DNA of 64,000 nt. Origin: JBMDXB01 sp048594885. Its GTDB lineage: Bacteria > Acidobacteriota > Vicinamibacteria > Vicinamibacterales > 2-12-FULL-66-21. The stretch is from positions 1 through 64,000 of the forward strand of contig JBMDXB010000113.1 in the NCBI GenBank assembly GCA_048594885.1, in the 5' to 3' direction. Each line of letters starts with the position of its first letter. The first letter of the stretch is position 1. This document shows positions 31,798-40,410 of this stretch, piece by piece. A program made the translations under genes and the position numbers. Below the pieces are notes generated by a model. The model saw only the letters and a list, made by a program, of their open reading frames with translations. It did no database searches and was not told the origin of the DNA.

Positions 31798-32460
31798 CTA
31801 CTGTGCGCACTGCCCGATCAGCTTCTGCGCAGTGTTCGAATCAACCGTGAGCGGCTCGGTATTGCCGCTGCAGGACAGATGCTTGCCGATCGCGCTGTTG
31901 ATGAGCGTCTTCTCGGTCGTGCTCGTGTTGTTGACGATACTCGCGTTGCGCCCGACGATAATCCCAATCATCCGAACGCGTGCGGTATTGCCTTCGATTC
32001 GGAGATTGCCGTCGATTTGCGTCGTGCGGGAGCCGCAGTTGGGAGAGGTGTACACGAACGCGTCGCCGCCCGATCCGGTGATGGAGACGTTGCCGGTGAC
32101 GTGCGTCCCGCAGATCGCGTAGTCGAAGGTGAATGGCGCGATGTCGTCGACCTCTCCGCCGGCGATACCGACGTTGCCGTTGACGATCACGTTGATCAGC
32201 TGGACCATCTCGGCGTCGTTGCCTTCGACGTTCCCGTTAATCGTCGTGCTGACGATGAAGGTCTTGCTGTCAATTTCGCCCAACACGTTGCCGTTGATGG
32301 TCGCGTTGAAGATGGTGCAGATCGCGCCCGCGGGCACGATCACGTTGGGCAGCGTGCCTCCGTTGATCGTCGAACTGCAGGTGACAGAATCGGCGCTGGC
32401 GGGCCGCGCGAGAGCGAGCGCGGCGAACGTCACGAACGTGATTGCGGCGACGCGAGACAT
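31798..32460 (-). CDS. Secreted INGNV-repeat beta protein
   Basis: A 220-aa exported protein (signal peptide ending near RPASADS). It contains repeats of the type TINGNVLGE, TINGNVEGN, IVNGNVGIA and THVTGNVSI, spaced 20-35 residues apart, pointing to a small right-handed beta-solenoid, and four or five Cys. ATG 32460 has GGGGA about 7 nt upstream; the frame upstream lacks coding bias. Unknown surface role. Confidence 0.75.
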   Translation of the reverse strand: MSRVAAITFVTFAALALARPASADSVTCSSTINGGTLPNVIVPAGAICTIFNATINGNVLGEIDSKTFIVSTTINGNVEGNDAEMVQLINVIVNGNVGIAGGEVDDIAPFTFDYAICGTHVTGNVSITGSGGDAFVYTSPNCGSRTTQIDGNLRIEGNTARVRMIGIIVGRNASIVNNTSTTEKTLINSAIGKHLSCSGNTEPLTVDSNTAQKLIGQCAQ

Positions 32461-32704
32461 AGGTTCCCCTTCCGGCCAAAACGGCCAACCGAGACAGTAC
32501 GGTGATTTGGTGTCTGGCGCAGCGGCAGCGTGGCAAGTCGGCGTCACCGTCAGGCCGCGAGCCTCGGATGCCGTGGGGGAGCGCGAGCGGCGAGATTATA
32601 ATGCGGCGCTCTGAAACGCCGTCATCGTCGCTGCAAAAAAAACGGCAGCTCTACCGTGAGCCCAGGTTCTTCGAGTTGTTGTGCGGCGACTGACGGGACG
32701 CTGG

Positions 32705-33793
32705 CTACATCCCCTTCGACTTTCGCGCCTCGATGGCTTTCTGTCGTTCGATGAGACGCTCCGATTCGGCTTGCAGGTCGGCTTTACGCTTGGGATTCTT
32801 CTCGAGGTCTGCCAGATCTCTGAGGACGAGCGCCTTCATCAGCAACGTCAAGAGGTTCTCGCCATCGAGCTGGAGTCCCTTGTCCGCCCATGTCCGCGCC
32901 TCGTTGAGCAACGCCTGCTTTTGCGATTCAGGCGTCTCGGGTTTGAGGGTGACCGTGTCGCGCAGTGCGGACGCGACGTGCGCCGGTAGCTCGGGGTCTC
33001 TTGGAAAACGCGCCGCAATCGCGCGCAGCGCGGCCGCATAGCGATCTATCGTCTGTGGCGTGAACAGGGGGCTCGCCAGCAGCAGGTGTGGCGTCGGATC
33101 GTCCGGGTATCGCTCGATCAGGCTCCTTGTGAACGCGTCGATCGCCGCACGGGGCGCGGGATTGTCGGTCGTGTAGTAGGCGTGCAAACGAATCATGGCG
33201 TCACGCCGAAGCGCGACATCGGGCGCGAGGTCGATGGCGCGCTTCAGATGCTCTTCCGCACGGGTCAGATTGCGGGCCCGCTCCACCTTGCCGGCGAGCG
33301 ACGCCGTATCGGCGAGCCGGCGCCCCAAGTCAAAGTGCTCGGATGCCGTCCGTGCGACCGCTTCCGCTTCCTCGAATCGGGCCGCTGCGAGGAGCGCCTC
33401 GAAGCTCGCGGCCGGCTCGGCCGGCTTCGCCGGCGCCGCCTCCAGCGCGAAGTTCACCGTGACCGTCACGACGACAGGTGTCGGCTTGCCGTTGACGACG
33501 GTCGGCTCGTAGACCCATTGCTTGACGGCGTCGAGTGCTGCCTGGTCGAGCAGCGGGACCGATCGCAGCACTTTCGCGGCCACGACCGTGCCCGTGGCGC
33601 CGATGATCGCTTCAACGACGACGCGGCCCTGGATGCGGGCGGCCCTCGCGTCGGCGGGATAGACCGGCGGCACATGCTTGATGATGACCGGCGGCTTCGC
33701 CTGTGGAGCGCCGGCCGTCGCCCGGCCGCCGGTCTGCCCGGCGACCGCTGCACCGGTCATGGCCACGGCGACGAGCGTCGCGAGCGTCTGCAT
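32705..33793 (-). CDS. TonB C-terminal-domain protein with helical repeat tail
   Basis: A 362-aa exported protein (signal MQTLATLVAVAMTGAAVAG). Residues 30-110 form a TonB C-terminal domain: PPVYPADARAARIQGRVVVE, then DQAALDAVKQWVYEP. The rest is TPR-like helical repeats (ARNLTRAEEHLKRAIDLAPD). The usual TonB N-terminal TM and Pro-rich spacer are absent, so it is unlikely to energise a receptor alone; in Acidobacteriota such proteins are common and unstudied. ATG 33793 has AAGG 7 nt upstream and starts the signal peptide. Confidence 0.82.
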   Translation of the reverse strand: MQTLATLVAVAMTGAAVAGQTGGRATAGAPQAKPPVIIKHVPPVYPADARAARIQGRVVVEAIIGATGTVVAAKVLRSVPLLDQAALDAVKQWVYEPTVVNGKPTPVVVTVTVNFALEAAPAKPAEPAASFEALLAAARFEEAEAVARTASEHFDLGRRLADTASLAGKVERARNLTRAEEHLKRAIDLAPDVALRRDAMIRLHAYYTTDNPAPRAAIDAFTRSLIERYPDDPTPHLLLASPLFTPQTIDRYAAALRAIAARFPRDPELPAHVASALRDTVTLKPETPESQKQALLNEARTWADKGLQLDGENLLTLLMKALVLRDLADLEKNPKRKADLQAESERLIERQKAIEARKSKGM

Positions 33794-33880
33794 GCGAAAG
33801 CCTTCAGCGTGTGCCTTCATGATGTCGCATATTATCGTGCGTCCGTGTCGGGCCGGGTGCGTATCATCCCTCAGGACCAG

Positions 33881-35635
33881 TCAGCGGCTCACGGGCAGTT
33901 CGACCTTGGCCGTCTCACCCGCCACCAGCGTCACTGGTACCGCGAGCGGGCGCAACCGCTCGAGGATGGCGCGTTCCGTTGGATGCATGACTCCTGGACT
34001 TGGAACGGCGACCACGAGGTAACGGCCTGGAACCACTGGCCCGAGCAGGAATGAAAAAACCCGTCCGGCCGGACGAATGTCACGCCTGGCAGTGGAGCGC
34101 TGCAGCGACATTTCCGCGGTCGCTTGTATGGCGGTGTACTGTACGGAACCAGCGTGCCATCGGGCTGGGTCTTCGGAAAACAGCATCACGAGAACGTTTT
34201 CTGGATCTTCCGGCTCCCGCAATCCGGTCAGCGTCACCTCGACCTCGGCCCTTTCGTGCGTGAAGACGACCCGCAGGTCGTCGATGACCTCGGTGCCCGT
34301 GAACTGGAGCGATTTGCCGACGAGATCCTCGCCTCCCTGGCGACTGATCGACACCAGTACTGCCCCGCTCATGCTCGCGTGGAGGACCATCGGACCTCGC
34401 AATCCGGTCAACTCGAACGTGTCGGTTCCTTTCGGGTGAGCGAGTGCCTCCTTCGCATAAGACGGTCCGTACGTGTCAGGCGGCCGAGTGGCGCTGATAA
34501 CGACGTTCGAAACGGGCCTGCCGCTGCTCCCATCGCGCGGAATCCCTTGAACGACGAAGCGCCCGGAGACTGTCGCGCCAGAGTTCGTCTGAACTCTCAG
34601 CGCAACGTCTCCATCGACTTTGACGTTGACGTAGGCGCCTTCTTCCTGTCGGTAGCTCGTACTTACGATCAAGCGGTAATCGCCGCGCGGAACGTCAGAG
34701 AACACGAATTGAGCATTGTCCGGACGAGTGGCCTGACGCATCGACGAAGAGAGATATACCTCGCTGATGGGATCGAGAATCGCCGACGCCTCACGGCCGA
34801 GCGGCAGTCCGCGTGAATCGACGGCGTCGACAACAACCCTCGTGAGTGGGCCGGCCGCGAGGGTGAAGTTGATGTTCGAGACGTCTCTTCCAGCGCGCAC
34901 AATGACGCGACGCGCATTCCCGAGCGCCGGCGTGCCAGGATAGTAGGTCGTCACGAAGTCGGAACGTCGTGCCGTCCCTCCATCGCGAGGAGCATGCAAG
35001 GGCGTCGCGACGACGAAATAATCGCCGGGGGACAGATTGAAGATCCGAAATTGCCCGAGGTCGTTCGTCGAGGCGCGCGAGCCGTACGCCGGCATCACGG
35101 TGACATGCCCGCGAAAGTCGCTCCGGCGGAGAGCCAGAACCTCGACGCCCAACAGGCCCTCACCGTTCTTGTCGGCGATGCGACCGACGATCGCGCCGGT
35201 TCGCTCGAGCCTGACCCGGACGTCGAGCGCTCGTCCTTCGTCAACAATCACTCGCTTCGCGCGTGCAAGCTCGAGGAATCCGTTCGTCCCGCCGACGCTG
35301 ATGTAGTACGAACCGGCCGGCAGACCCACGAAACTGAAAGCGCCGTCGTCGGCGGTTCGCACTTCTCGCTGAAGATATTCGAGCTTCGGATCGGTGCCCT
35401 GGCTTCCGGTTGGACTTCCTGAGAGCCTGACGAGCGCACGCCGGACGGGTGCGCCGTTGTCCACCGCCACGACCCGGCCCGTGACGCGAGCGGAGCCCGT
35501 GGGCTGTCGATCGGGATGTTGCGGTGAGTTGTGCGCGGACGCCGAGCTTGCGATCTCGCCTGCGCCCAGCGAAAGAAGGGCCAGGAAGATGACCACACGT
35601 GGCGCGATGCCTGTAGCTGCCCCGCCGGCCGGCAT
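33881..35635 (-). CDS. Carboxypeptidase-regulatory-like repeat protein
   Basis: A 584-aa exported protein with a signal segment (VVIFLALLSLGAGEIASSA). It has at least three carboxypeptidase-regulatory-like beta-sandwich domains: VTGRVVAVDNGAPVRRALVR, IVGRIADKNGEGLLGVEV and a third near VSGRFVVQG, with linking sequences such as LGQFRIFNLSPGDYFVVAT. No protease motif. It belongs to the same family as the 54543-56177 protein, with the shared TYYPGT motif. Confidence 0.85.
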   Translation of the reverse strand: MPAGGAATGIAPRVVIFLALLSLGAGEIASSASAHNSPQHPDRQPTGSARVTGRVVAVDNGAPVRRALVRLSGSPTGSQGTDPKLEYLQREVRTADDGAFSFVGLPAGSYYISVGGTNGFLELARAKRVIVDEGRALDVRVRLERTGAIVGRIADKNGEGLLGVEVLALRRSDFRGHVTVMPAYGSRASTNDLGQFRIFNLSPGDYFVVATPLHAPRDGGTARRSDFVTTYYPGTPALGNARRVIVRAGRDVSNINFTLAAGPLTRVVVDAVDSRGLPLGREASAILDPISEVYLSSSMRQATRPDNAQFVFSDVPRGDYRLIVSTSYRQEEGAYVNVKVDGDVALRVQTNSGATVSGRFVVQGIPRDGSSGRPVSNVVISATRPPDTYGPSYAKEALAHPKGTDTFELTGLRGPMVLHASMSGAVLVSISRQGGEDLVGKSLQFTGTEVIDDLRVVFTHERAEVEVTLTGLREPEDPENVLVMLFSEDPARWHAGSVQYTAIQATAEMSLQRSTARRDIRPAGRVFSFLLGPVVPGRYLVVAVPSPGVMHPTERAILERLRPLAVPVTLVAGETAKVELPVSR

Positions 35636-35781
35636 ACGGAATTAGACGCCGGACCTGTGCAAATAGCCACTCCCGTCGAACACAATCGTCGAGGCGACAG
35701 GATCGCAAGTCGTTGTCCGCGACTTGCGTCACTTTGCAATACAGAGTATATTGCCGGAGTGCCTATTGCGGAGTGCCGCGC

Positions 35782-37155
35782 ATGAAGCGAACCACAATCT
35801 CCGGCGTGGCGTGTGTAACAGCGCTCGTCGTCATTGCCGCATGCCACCGGGGTGTCGAGCAGGACGTCGACGCGTGGGAAGCGGCTGCGCCCGCGGCCCC
35901 CTCCCCAACTCCGTCGACCGAGGAGGCTCACCGGGGCTTTCTCTACGGCCGCGTTACCACGGCCGACGGTGGCATCCACGTGGGGCGGCTACGCTTCGGC
36001 CGCGACGAGGAGGCATTCTGGGGGAACTACTTCAACGGCTTCAAGGACGAGAACGTCTGGGCCGTCCGATCGCAGGTTCCCGAGCTGACACCGAAGCGGC
36101 GTGGGTTCACGATCTTCGGGTTCGAGATCCCTTCCGGAGAGCGTCAGATCGATCTCGGCCGGCCCTTCATGGCGCGATTCGGCGACATCGTGCGCATCGA
36201 GGAGCGCGGCCGCGACGTGCGGGTCACGCTCAAGAGCGGCACGGTGTTCGACCTCGCCTGGGGCGGCGCCAACGACTTCGACGACGGCGTGCGGGTATGG
36301 GATGACAGAGGGGGCGTCATCGACCTCGCCAGTTGGGCCGGTGGAATACCACCGCCATCGCGCGTGCGGATCCGCACGATCGAGCTCCTCCCCACCGCCC
36401 GCCTGACGGCCGCCCCCGCGCGGCTGCACGGTACGGTGCGGACCCGGCGCGGCGTCTTCTCCGGCTTCGTCCAGTGGGACCGGAAGGCATGCGTCGCGAC
36501 CGACGCGCTCGTTGGCCGCACCGCGGACGGCCCGCTCAGTCTGCGTTTCGACACCATCCGCTCGCTCGCGCGCCGCTCGAGCGACAGTTCGCTCGTGACA
36601 CTGGTGGACGGCCGCGAGATCGTGCTCTCCGGCAGCCGCGAAGTCGGCGAAGGCAATAGCGGAGTCTACGTCGACGACCCGAGCTACGGTCGAGTGCTGG
36701 TCTCCTGGGATGCCTTCGAGCGCGTCGATTTCAGCGCCGCCGCCAGCGGGCCCGCCTACAGCGATTTCCCGCAGGGGCGCCCGCTGACGGGAACCGTCAC
36801 AACCCGCGCCGGCCGTCGTCTCACTGGCCGGCTGGTCTACGATCTCGACGAAAGCGAGACCACCGAAACGCTCGATGCCCCTGATCTGGGGGTGGACTAC
36901 ACCATCCCGTTCGGCCTGATCGCCTCGATCGCGCCCGCTGGCCGAGCGGAGCGCGACGGCCAGCGCGCCACCGTGAGGCTCCATAGCGGCGAGGCGTTGC
37001 CGCTCGATCGCGCTGGCGATGTCGGCGACCGCAATGCCGGCCTACTGATCTTCGTTGACGGCCGTCAGCGTCCCGAGTACGTGCCGTGGAGCGACGTCGA
37101 GCAGGTGGATTTCGACCGCCCGCCAGCGATGTACCCGCCGCTGCGCAGGCGCTAG
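35782..37155 (+). CDS. Putative lipoprotein of unknown function
   Basis: A 457-aa protein with a lipobox (VVIAAC, Cys near residue 21), so probably a lipoprotein. The body has repeated beta modules such as YGRVTTADGGIHVGRLRFG, LHGTVRTRRGVFSGFVQWDR and LTGTVTTRAGRRLTGRLVYD, each about 150 residues apart; this internal triplication suggests a repeated Sm-like or small barrel fold. No catalytic motif is seen. ATG 35782 has GGAG 8 nt upstream. Family not recognised. Confidence 0.7.
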   Translation: MKRTTISGVACVTALVVIAACHRGVEQDVDAWEAAAPAAPSPTPSTEEAHRGFLYGRVTTADGGIHVGRLRFGRDEEAFWGNYFNGFKDENVWAVRSQVPELTPKRRGFTIFGFEIPSGERQIDLGRPFMARFGDIVRIEERGRDVRVTLKSGTVFDLAWGGANDFDDGVRVWDDRGGVIDLASWAGGIPPPSRVRIRTIELLPTARLTAAPARLHGTVRTRRGVFSGFVQWDRKACVATDALVGRTADGPLSLRFDTIRSLARRSSDSSLVTLVDGREIVLSGSREVGEGNSGVYVDDPSYGRVLVSWDAFERVDFSAAASGPAYSDFPQGRPLTGTVTTRAGRRLTGRLVYDLDESETTETLDAPDLGVDYTIPFGLIASIAPAGRAERDGQRATVRLHSGEALPLDRAGDVGDRNAGLLIFVDGRQRPEYVPWSDVEQVDFDRPPAMYPPLRRR

Positions 37156-37229
37156 ACGCTCTGCCGTCACCCCGACGCGCGAGTAACGCCGCGCCGGGCG
37201 GGATGGGCTATCATCGCTCCAGGACCATC

Positions 37230-37463
37230 ATGCGCAGGCCCAGCCGCACCATCGCCGGTGTCTGCATCGCCGTCGTCGCCTTGTCGGCGCTGCTGCCCGG
37301 CATTGCCTCGCTCGAGTACGCGCTGTTCGAGATCGACTGGGTCCTGCTACCAGACCAGACACCCCGTGGGTTCTGCGCCACACCGCGCGACGGCGACGCA
37401 CAGCCACGATCGCTGCTGTCGCTGCTCCCCTCGCGTGCTCCTCCATTCGGTCCCCTCGCGTAA
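37230..37463 (+). CDS. Small exported protein, 77 aa
   Basis: MRRPSRTIAGVCIAVVALSA and LLPGIASLEYALFEIDWVLL read as a signal peptide or single TM anchor. The mature part is Pro/Arg-rich with LLSLLPSRAPPFG. Located between the lipoprotein and secA2 genes on the same strand; no Shine-Dalgarno. Possible. Confidence 0.4.
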   Translation: MRRPSRTIAGVCIAVVALSALLPGIASLEYALFEIDWVLLPDQTPRGFCATPRDGDAQPRSLLSLLPSRAPPFGPLA

Positions 37464-37549
37464 GCACGATCACCGGTTCGCTGGTAACTGACGGCACGTG
37501 TCCACGCGCCGCGGCGTGGCCCGCCGTCGTTCCCGTGCAGGGGGACGTC

Positions 37550-39973
37550 ATGACGAGATTGAAGCGCTACATCAGCCGGCTTCAGGGATCGACGGTGCAG
37601 TTCGACGTGCGTCGCTACGCGCCGGCGGTGGCCGCCATCGGCGCCCTCGAACGTGAGCTGACCAGCCTGGCGAACGAGGACATCCTCGGCCGCAGCCGCG
37701 CGCTGCGAGAGCGGGCCCGATCCGGCGAGTCGCTCGCCGCGCTGCGCACCGACCTGTTCGCGCTCGCGCGTGAAGCGTCGCGACGCGTGCTCGGGCAGCG
37801 GCCGTACGACGAGCAGGTGCTCGCGGCCGTGGCGATGGACGATGGTGCGATCGTCGAGATGCAGACGGGAGAGGGCAAGACGCTCGCCGCGGTCATGCCG
37901 GCGGCCCTTGCCGCCTTCGCCGGCCGCGGCGCACACGTCCTCACGTTCAACGACTACCTCGCCCGCCGCGACGCCGCGTGGATGGGGCCCGTCTACCACC
38001 TGCTCGGACTGTCGGTGGGCTGCGTGCAGGAAGGGATGGCCACGCACGCGAGGCGCGACGCCTACCGCGCGGACGTCACCTACGTCACCGCGAAAGAAGC
38101 GGGGTTCGACCACCTGCGCGATCTGCTGGCGATGGAACCCGCGGATCTGGCGCATCGGCCGTTCCACTTCGCGCTTGTCGATGAAGCCGACTCGCTGATG
38201 ATCGACGAAGCCCGCGTGCCGCTGGTGATCGCTGGCCGCTTCGACGACGGGGAATCGCTCGCGCCGCGGCTGGCGGAACTCATGGCCTCGCTGGCGCCCG
38301 GCGTCCACTTCGACACCGACGAGCACGGACGCGACGTCGAGCTCACCGACGCGGGGATCCTGCAAGTGGAACAGGCTCTCGGCTGCGGCAGCCTGCACCG
38401 CGGCGAGAACCTGGCGCTCCTCACCGCGGTGAATTGCGCGCTGCATGCCCGCGCGCTCCTCCGGCGCGACGTGGACTACATCGTCCGGAACGGCCGGATC
38501 GAAATCGTGGACGAGTTCACCGGCCGCGTGGTTGTCGATCGCCACTGGCCCGATGGCCTCCAGGCCGCGCTCGAAGCGAAGGAAGGCCTCGATCGGCGCG
38601 GCACCGGCCGCGTGCTCGGGTCGATTACCCTGCAGCGTTTCCTCCGCGGTTATCCGCGCCTGTGCGGCATGACGGGAACCGCCTGCGACGCCGCCGCGGA
38701 ACTGCACCACGCCTACGGCCTCGAGGTCATCGTCATCCCGACCCATCGGCCGATGATTCGTCGCGATGGCGCGGATCTCGTGTTCTCGCATGCAGAGGCC
38801 AAGACGAACGCGGTGATCGCGGAAGTGCGGCGCGCATACGCGGTCGGGCGTCCGGTGCTGGTCGGTACTTCCAGCGTGGCGGACTCGGAGATCCTCGCGG
38901 AACGGCTGCGACAGGCCGGCATTCCCTGCGAGGTGCTGAACGCCAAGAACGACGCGAGGGAGGCGGCGATCGTGGCCCGGGCCGGGGCGCCGGGCGCGGT
39001 CACGATCTCGACCAACATGGCCGGCCGCGGCACCGATATCCGGCTCGGCGGCGAACGCGAGGAGGAACACGATCGCGTTGCCGAAGCAGGAGGGCTCTAT
39101 GTCATCGGCACCAGCCGGCACGAGAGCCGGCGGGTGGATCAGCAGCTTCGCGGGCGCGCCGGCCGGCAGGGAGATCCGGGTGAATCGCGGTTCTTCGTCA
39201 GCCTCGAGGACGATCTCCTCGTGCGCTACGGGATCGCCGAGCTGATTCCGCAAGGGCTGCGCCCATCACCATCCGACGCGCCGCTCGACAACCCCGTCAT
39301 CCGCCGTGAAATCGCGCGCGCGCAACGGATCGTCGACGGACAGAACGTCGAGATCCGCCACACGCTCGCACGCTACGCCGCGGTTCTCGAGGATCAGCAT
39401 CGCCTGCTGGGCGATCGGCGCCAGGCGATGCTCAGCGGTGACGATGCGCCACGGCTGTGGCAGCGTGAGCCACGGCTGCGCGAGGCGCTGGCGATGGCGG
39501 CGGGTGAACGGGCCGTCGTGGAGGCCGAGCGCCTGGTCACGCTCGCCTGCATCGACGCCGCGTGGCGCGATCATCTGGCCCGCTGCGCCGACGTGCGCGA
39601 GGGCATTCACCTCGTTCGCCTTGGCGGCCAGGATCCGCTGACGGTGTACACGCGCGAAGCGATCGAGACGTTCGAGCGAATGGACGGGGCGATCGACGAG
39701 GCCGTGCTCGCGGCATTGCCTCGGATGCGGGTCGTCGCCGGCAGGGTCGATCTCTCCGCCGCCGGCATCAAGTCGCCGTCGGCCACGTGGACCTACCTGG
39801 TAAACGACGATCCGTTCCGCAACCGGATCGGTGCGCTGCTGACGGGGCCGGGTGGCGCGACGATCGCGATGTACGCGGCGGCGGTCCTGTCGCCACTGCT
39901 GATCCTGTGGGGTCTGGTCGAGCGCCTGGCCAGACGCCGCGGCCGGCGCCGGTCGGATTTGATCGGGAGGTAG
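37550..39973 (+). CDS. secA2: SecA2-like translocase ATPase with C-terminal membrane anchor
   Basis: An 807-aa SecA homologue. Walker A is MQTGEGKT (104-111), followed by LTFNDYLARRDAAWMGP; the DEAD-type motif is LVDEADSLMIDEAR; helicase motif VI is QQLRGRAGRQGDPGESRFFV. The C-terminal zinc-binding linker of housekeeping SecA is missing. Instead the last 50 residues hold a TM helix (IAMYAAAVLSPLLILWGL) and a basic end, so it is probably membrane-tethered. This suggests an accessory secretion system for specific substrates. ATG 37550 has AGGGGG 5 nt upstream. Confidence 0.88.
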   Translation: MTRLKRYISRLQGSTVQFDVRRYAPAVAAIGALERELTSLANEDILGRSRALRERARSGESLAALRTDLFALAREASRRVLGQRPYDEQVLAAVAMDDGAIVEMQTGEGKTLAAVMPAALAAFAGRGAHVLTFNDYLARRDAAWMGPVYHLLGLSVGCVQEGMATHARRDAYRADVTYVTAKEAGFDHLRDLLAMEPADLAHRPFHFALVDEADSLMIDEARVPLVIAGRFDDGESLAPRLAELMASLAPGVHFDTDEHGRDVELTDAGILQVEQALGCGSLHRGENLALLTAVNCALHARALLRRDVDYIVRNGRIEIVDEFTGRVVVDRHWPDGLQAALEAKEGLDRRGTGRVLGSITLQRFLRGYPRLCGMTGTACDAAAELHHAYGLEVIVIPTHRPMIRRDGADLVFSHAEAKTNAVIAEVRRAYAVGRPVLVGTSSVADSEILAERLRQAGIPCEVLNAKNDAREAAIVARAGAPGAVTISTNMAGRGTDIRLGGEREEEHDRVAEAGGLYVIGTSRHESRRVDQQLRGRAGRQGDPGESRFFVSLEDDLLVRYGIAELIPQGLRPSPSDAPLDNPVIRREIARAQRIVDGQNVEIRHTLARYAAVLEDQHRLLGDRRQAMLSGDDAPRLWQREPRLREALAMAAGERAVVEAERLVTLACIDAAWRDHLARCADVREGIHLVRLGGQDPLTVYTREAIETFERMDGAIDEAVLAALPRMRVVAGRVDLSAAGIKSPSATWTYLVNDDPFRNRIGALLTGPGGATIAMYAAAVLSPLLILWGLVERLARRRGRRRSDLIGR

Positions 39974-40045
39974 GGAGCCACGCAGGCGCTGCGAAAGCGT
40001 GACGGCGGCAAGCGTTGACGAGCGTTCCAGCGCCCCGCAGAGCCG

Positions 40046-40051
40046 TATAAT
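40046..40051 (+). promoter_or_regulatory. TATAAT box conserved in both duplicated copies
   Basis: The -10-like TATAAT lies inside the sequence GAGCCGTATAATTGCGCCGT, found here and at 46735-46754 (its TATAAT at 46739-46744), upstream of both copies of the membrane-protein gene. A weak -35 (TTCCAG) is 15 bp upstream here. Confidence 0.45.
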
Positions 40052-40080
40052 TGCGCCGTTCCTGACCAGCCACCTCGACG

Positions 40081-40365
40081 ATGCCGTTCATCCGCATGGT
40101 GCTCTGGATAGCCCTTCTCGTGAGTGCGATGTTGCTCCCGTTCCTTCCCGGCCGCCATGATCCCCTCGCCATGAGTGTGTCGGCGGCCGCGACCGTGGTG
40201 GCGTTCGGAGGGCTCCTGTTGGTGTCGATCGGCGTGGCGTGGCTGATGTCCAGCCGCGGGTACGCGCTGACTGTCTGCGGAGGATATCCGGCGGCAGCGC
40301 GGGTACTTCGCGTCGTACGACCTGGCGCAAGCTGGGTGGAGGCGGTTCCTCTTCGACTGAAGTGA
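40081..40365 (+). pseudogene. Deleted copy of the 46.9-kb membrane-protein gene
   Basis: The first 60 codons (MPFIRMVLWIALLVSAMLLP and the second TM) are nearly identical to the intact gene at 46851-47660. After SSRGYAL the sequence jumps to the last 30 codons of that gene, read in another frame. About 530 bp are missing, which fuses two TM helices to a nonsense tail. Confidence 0.8.
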
Positions 40366-40410
40366 TCCCATCAGGCGGCAAGGTAGAATCGGCCTCTGAC
40401 CGAACGTCTC

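Noticed and set aside
37211..39253. 680-codon open frame antisense to secA2
   Set aside because: The plus strand encodes a complete SecA; the antisense frame has only Arg/His/Gly-rich composition produced by GC-rich codons.
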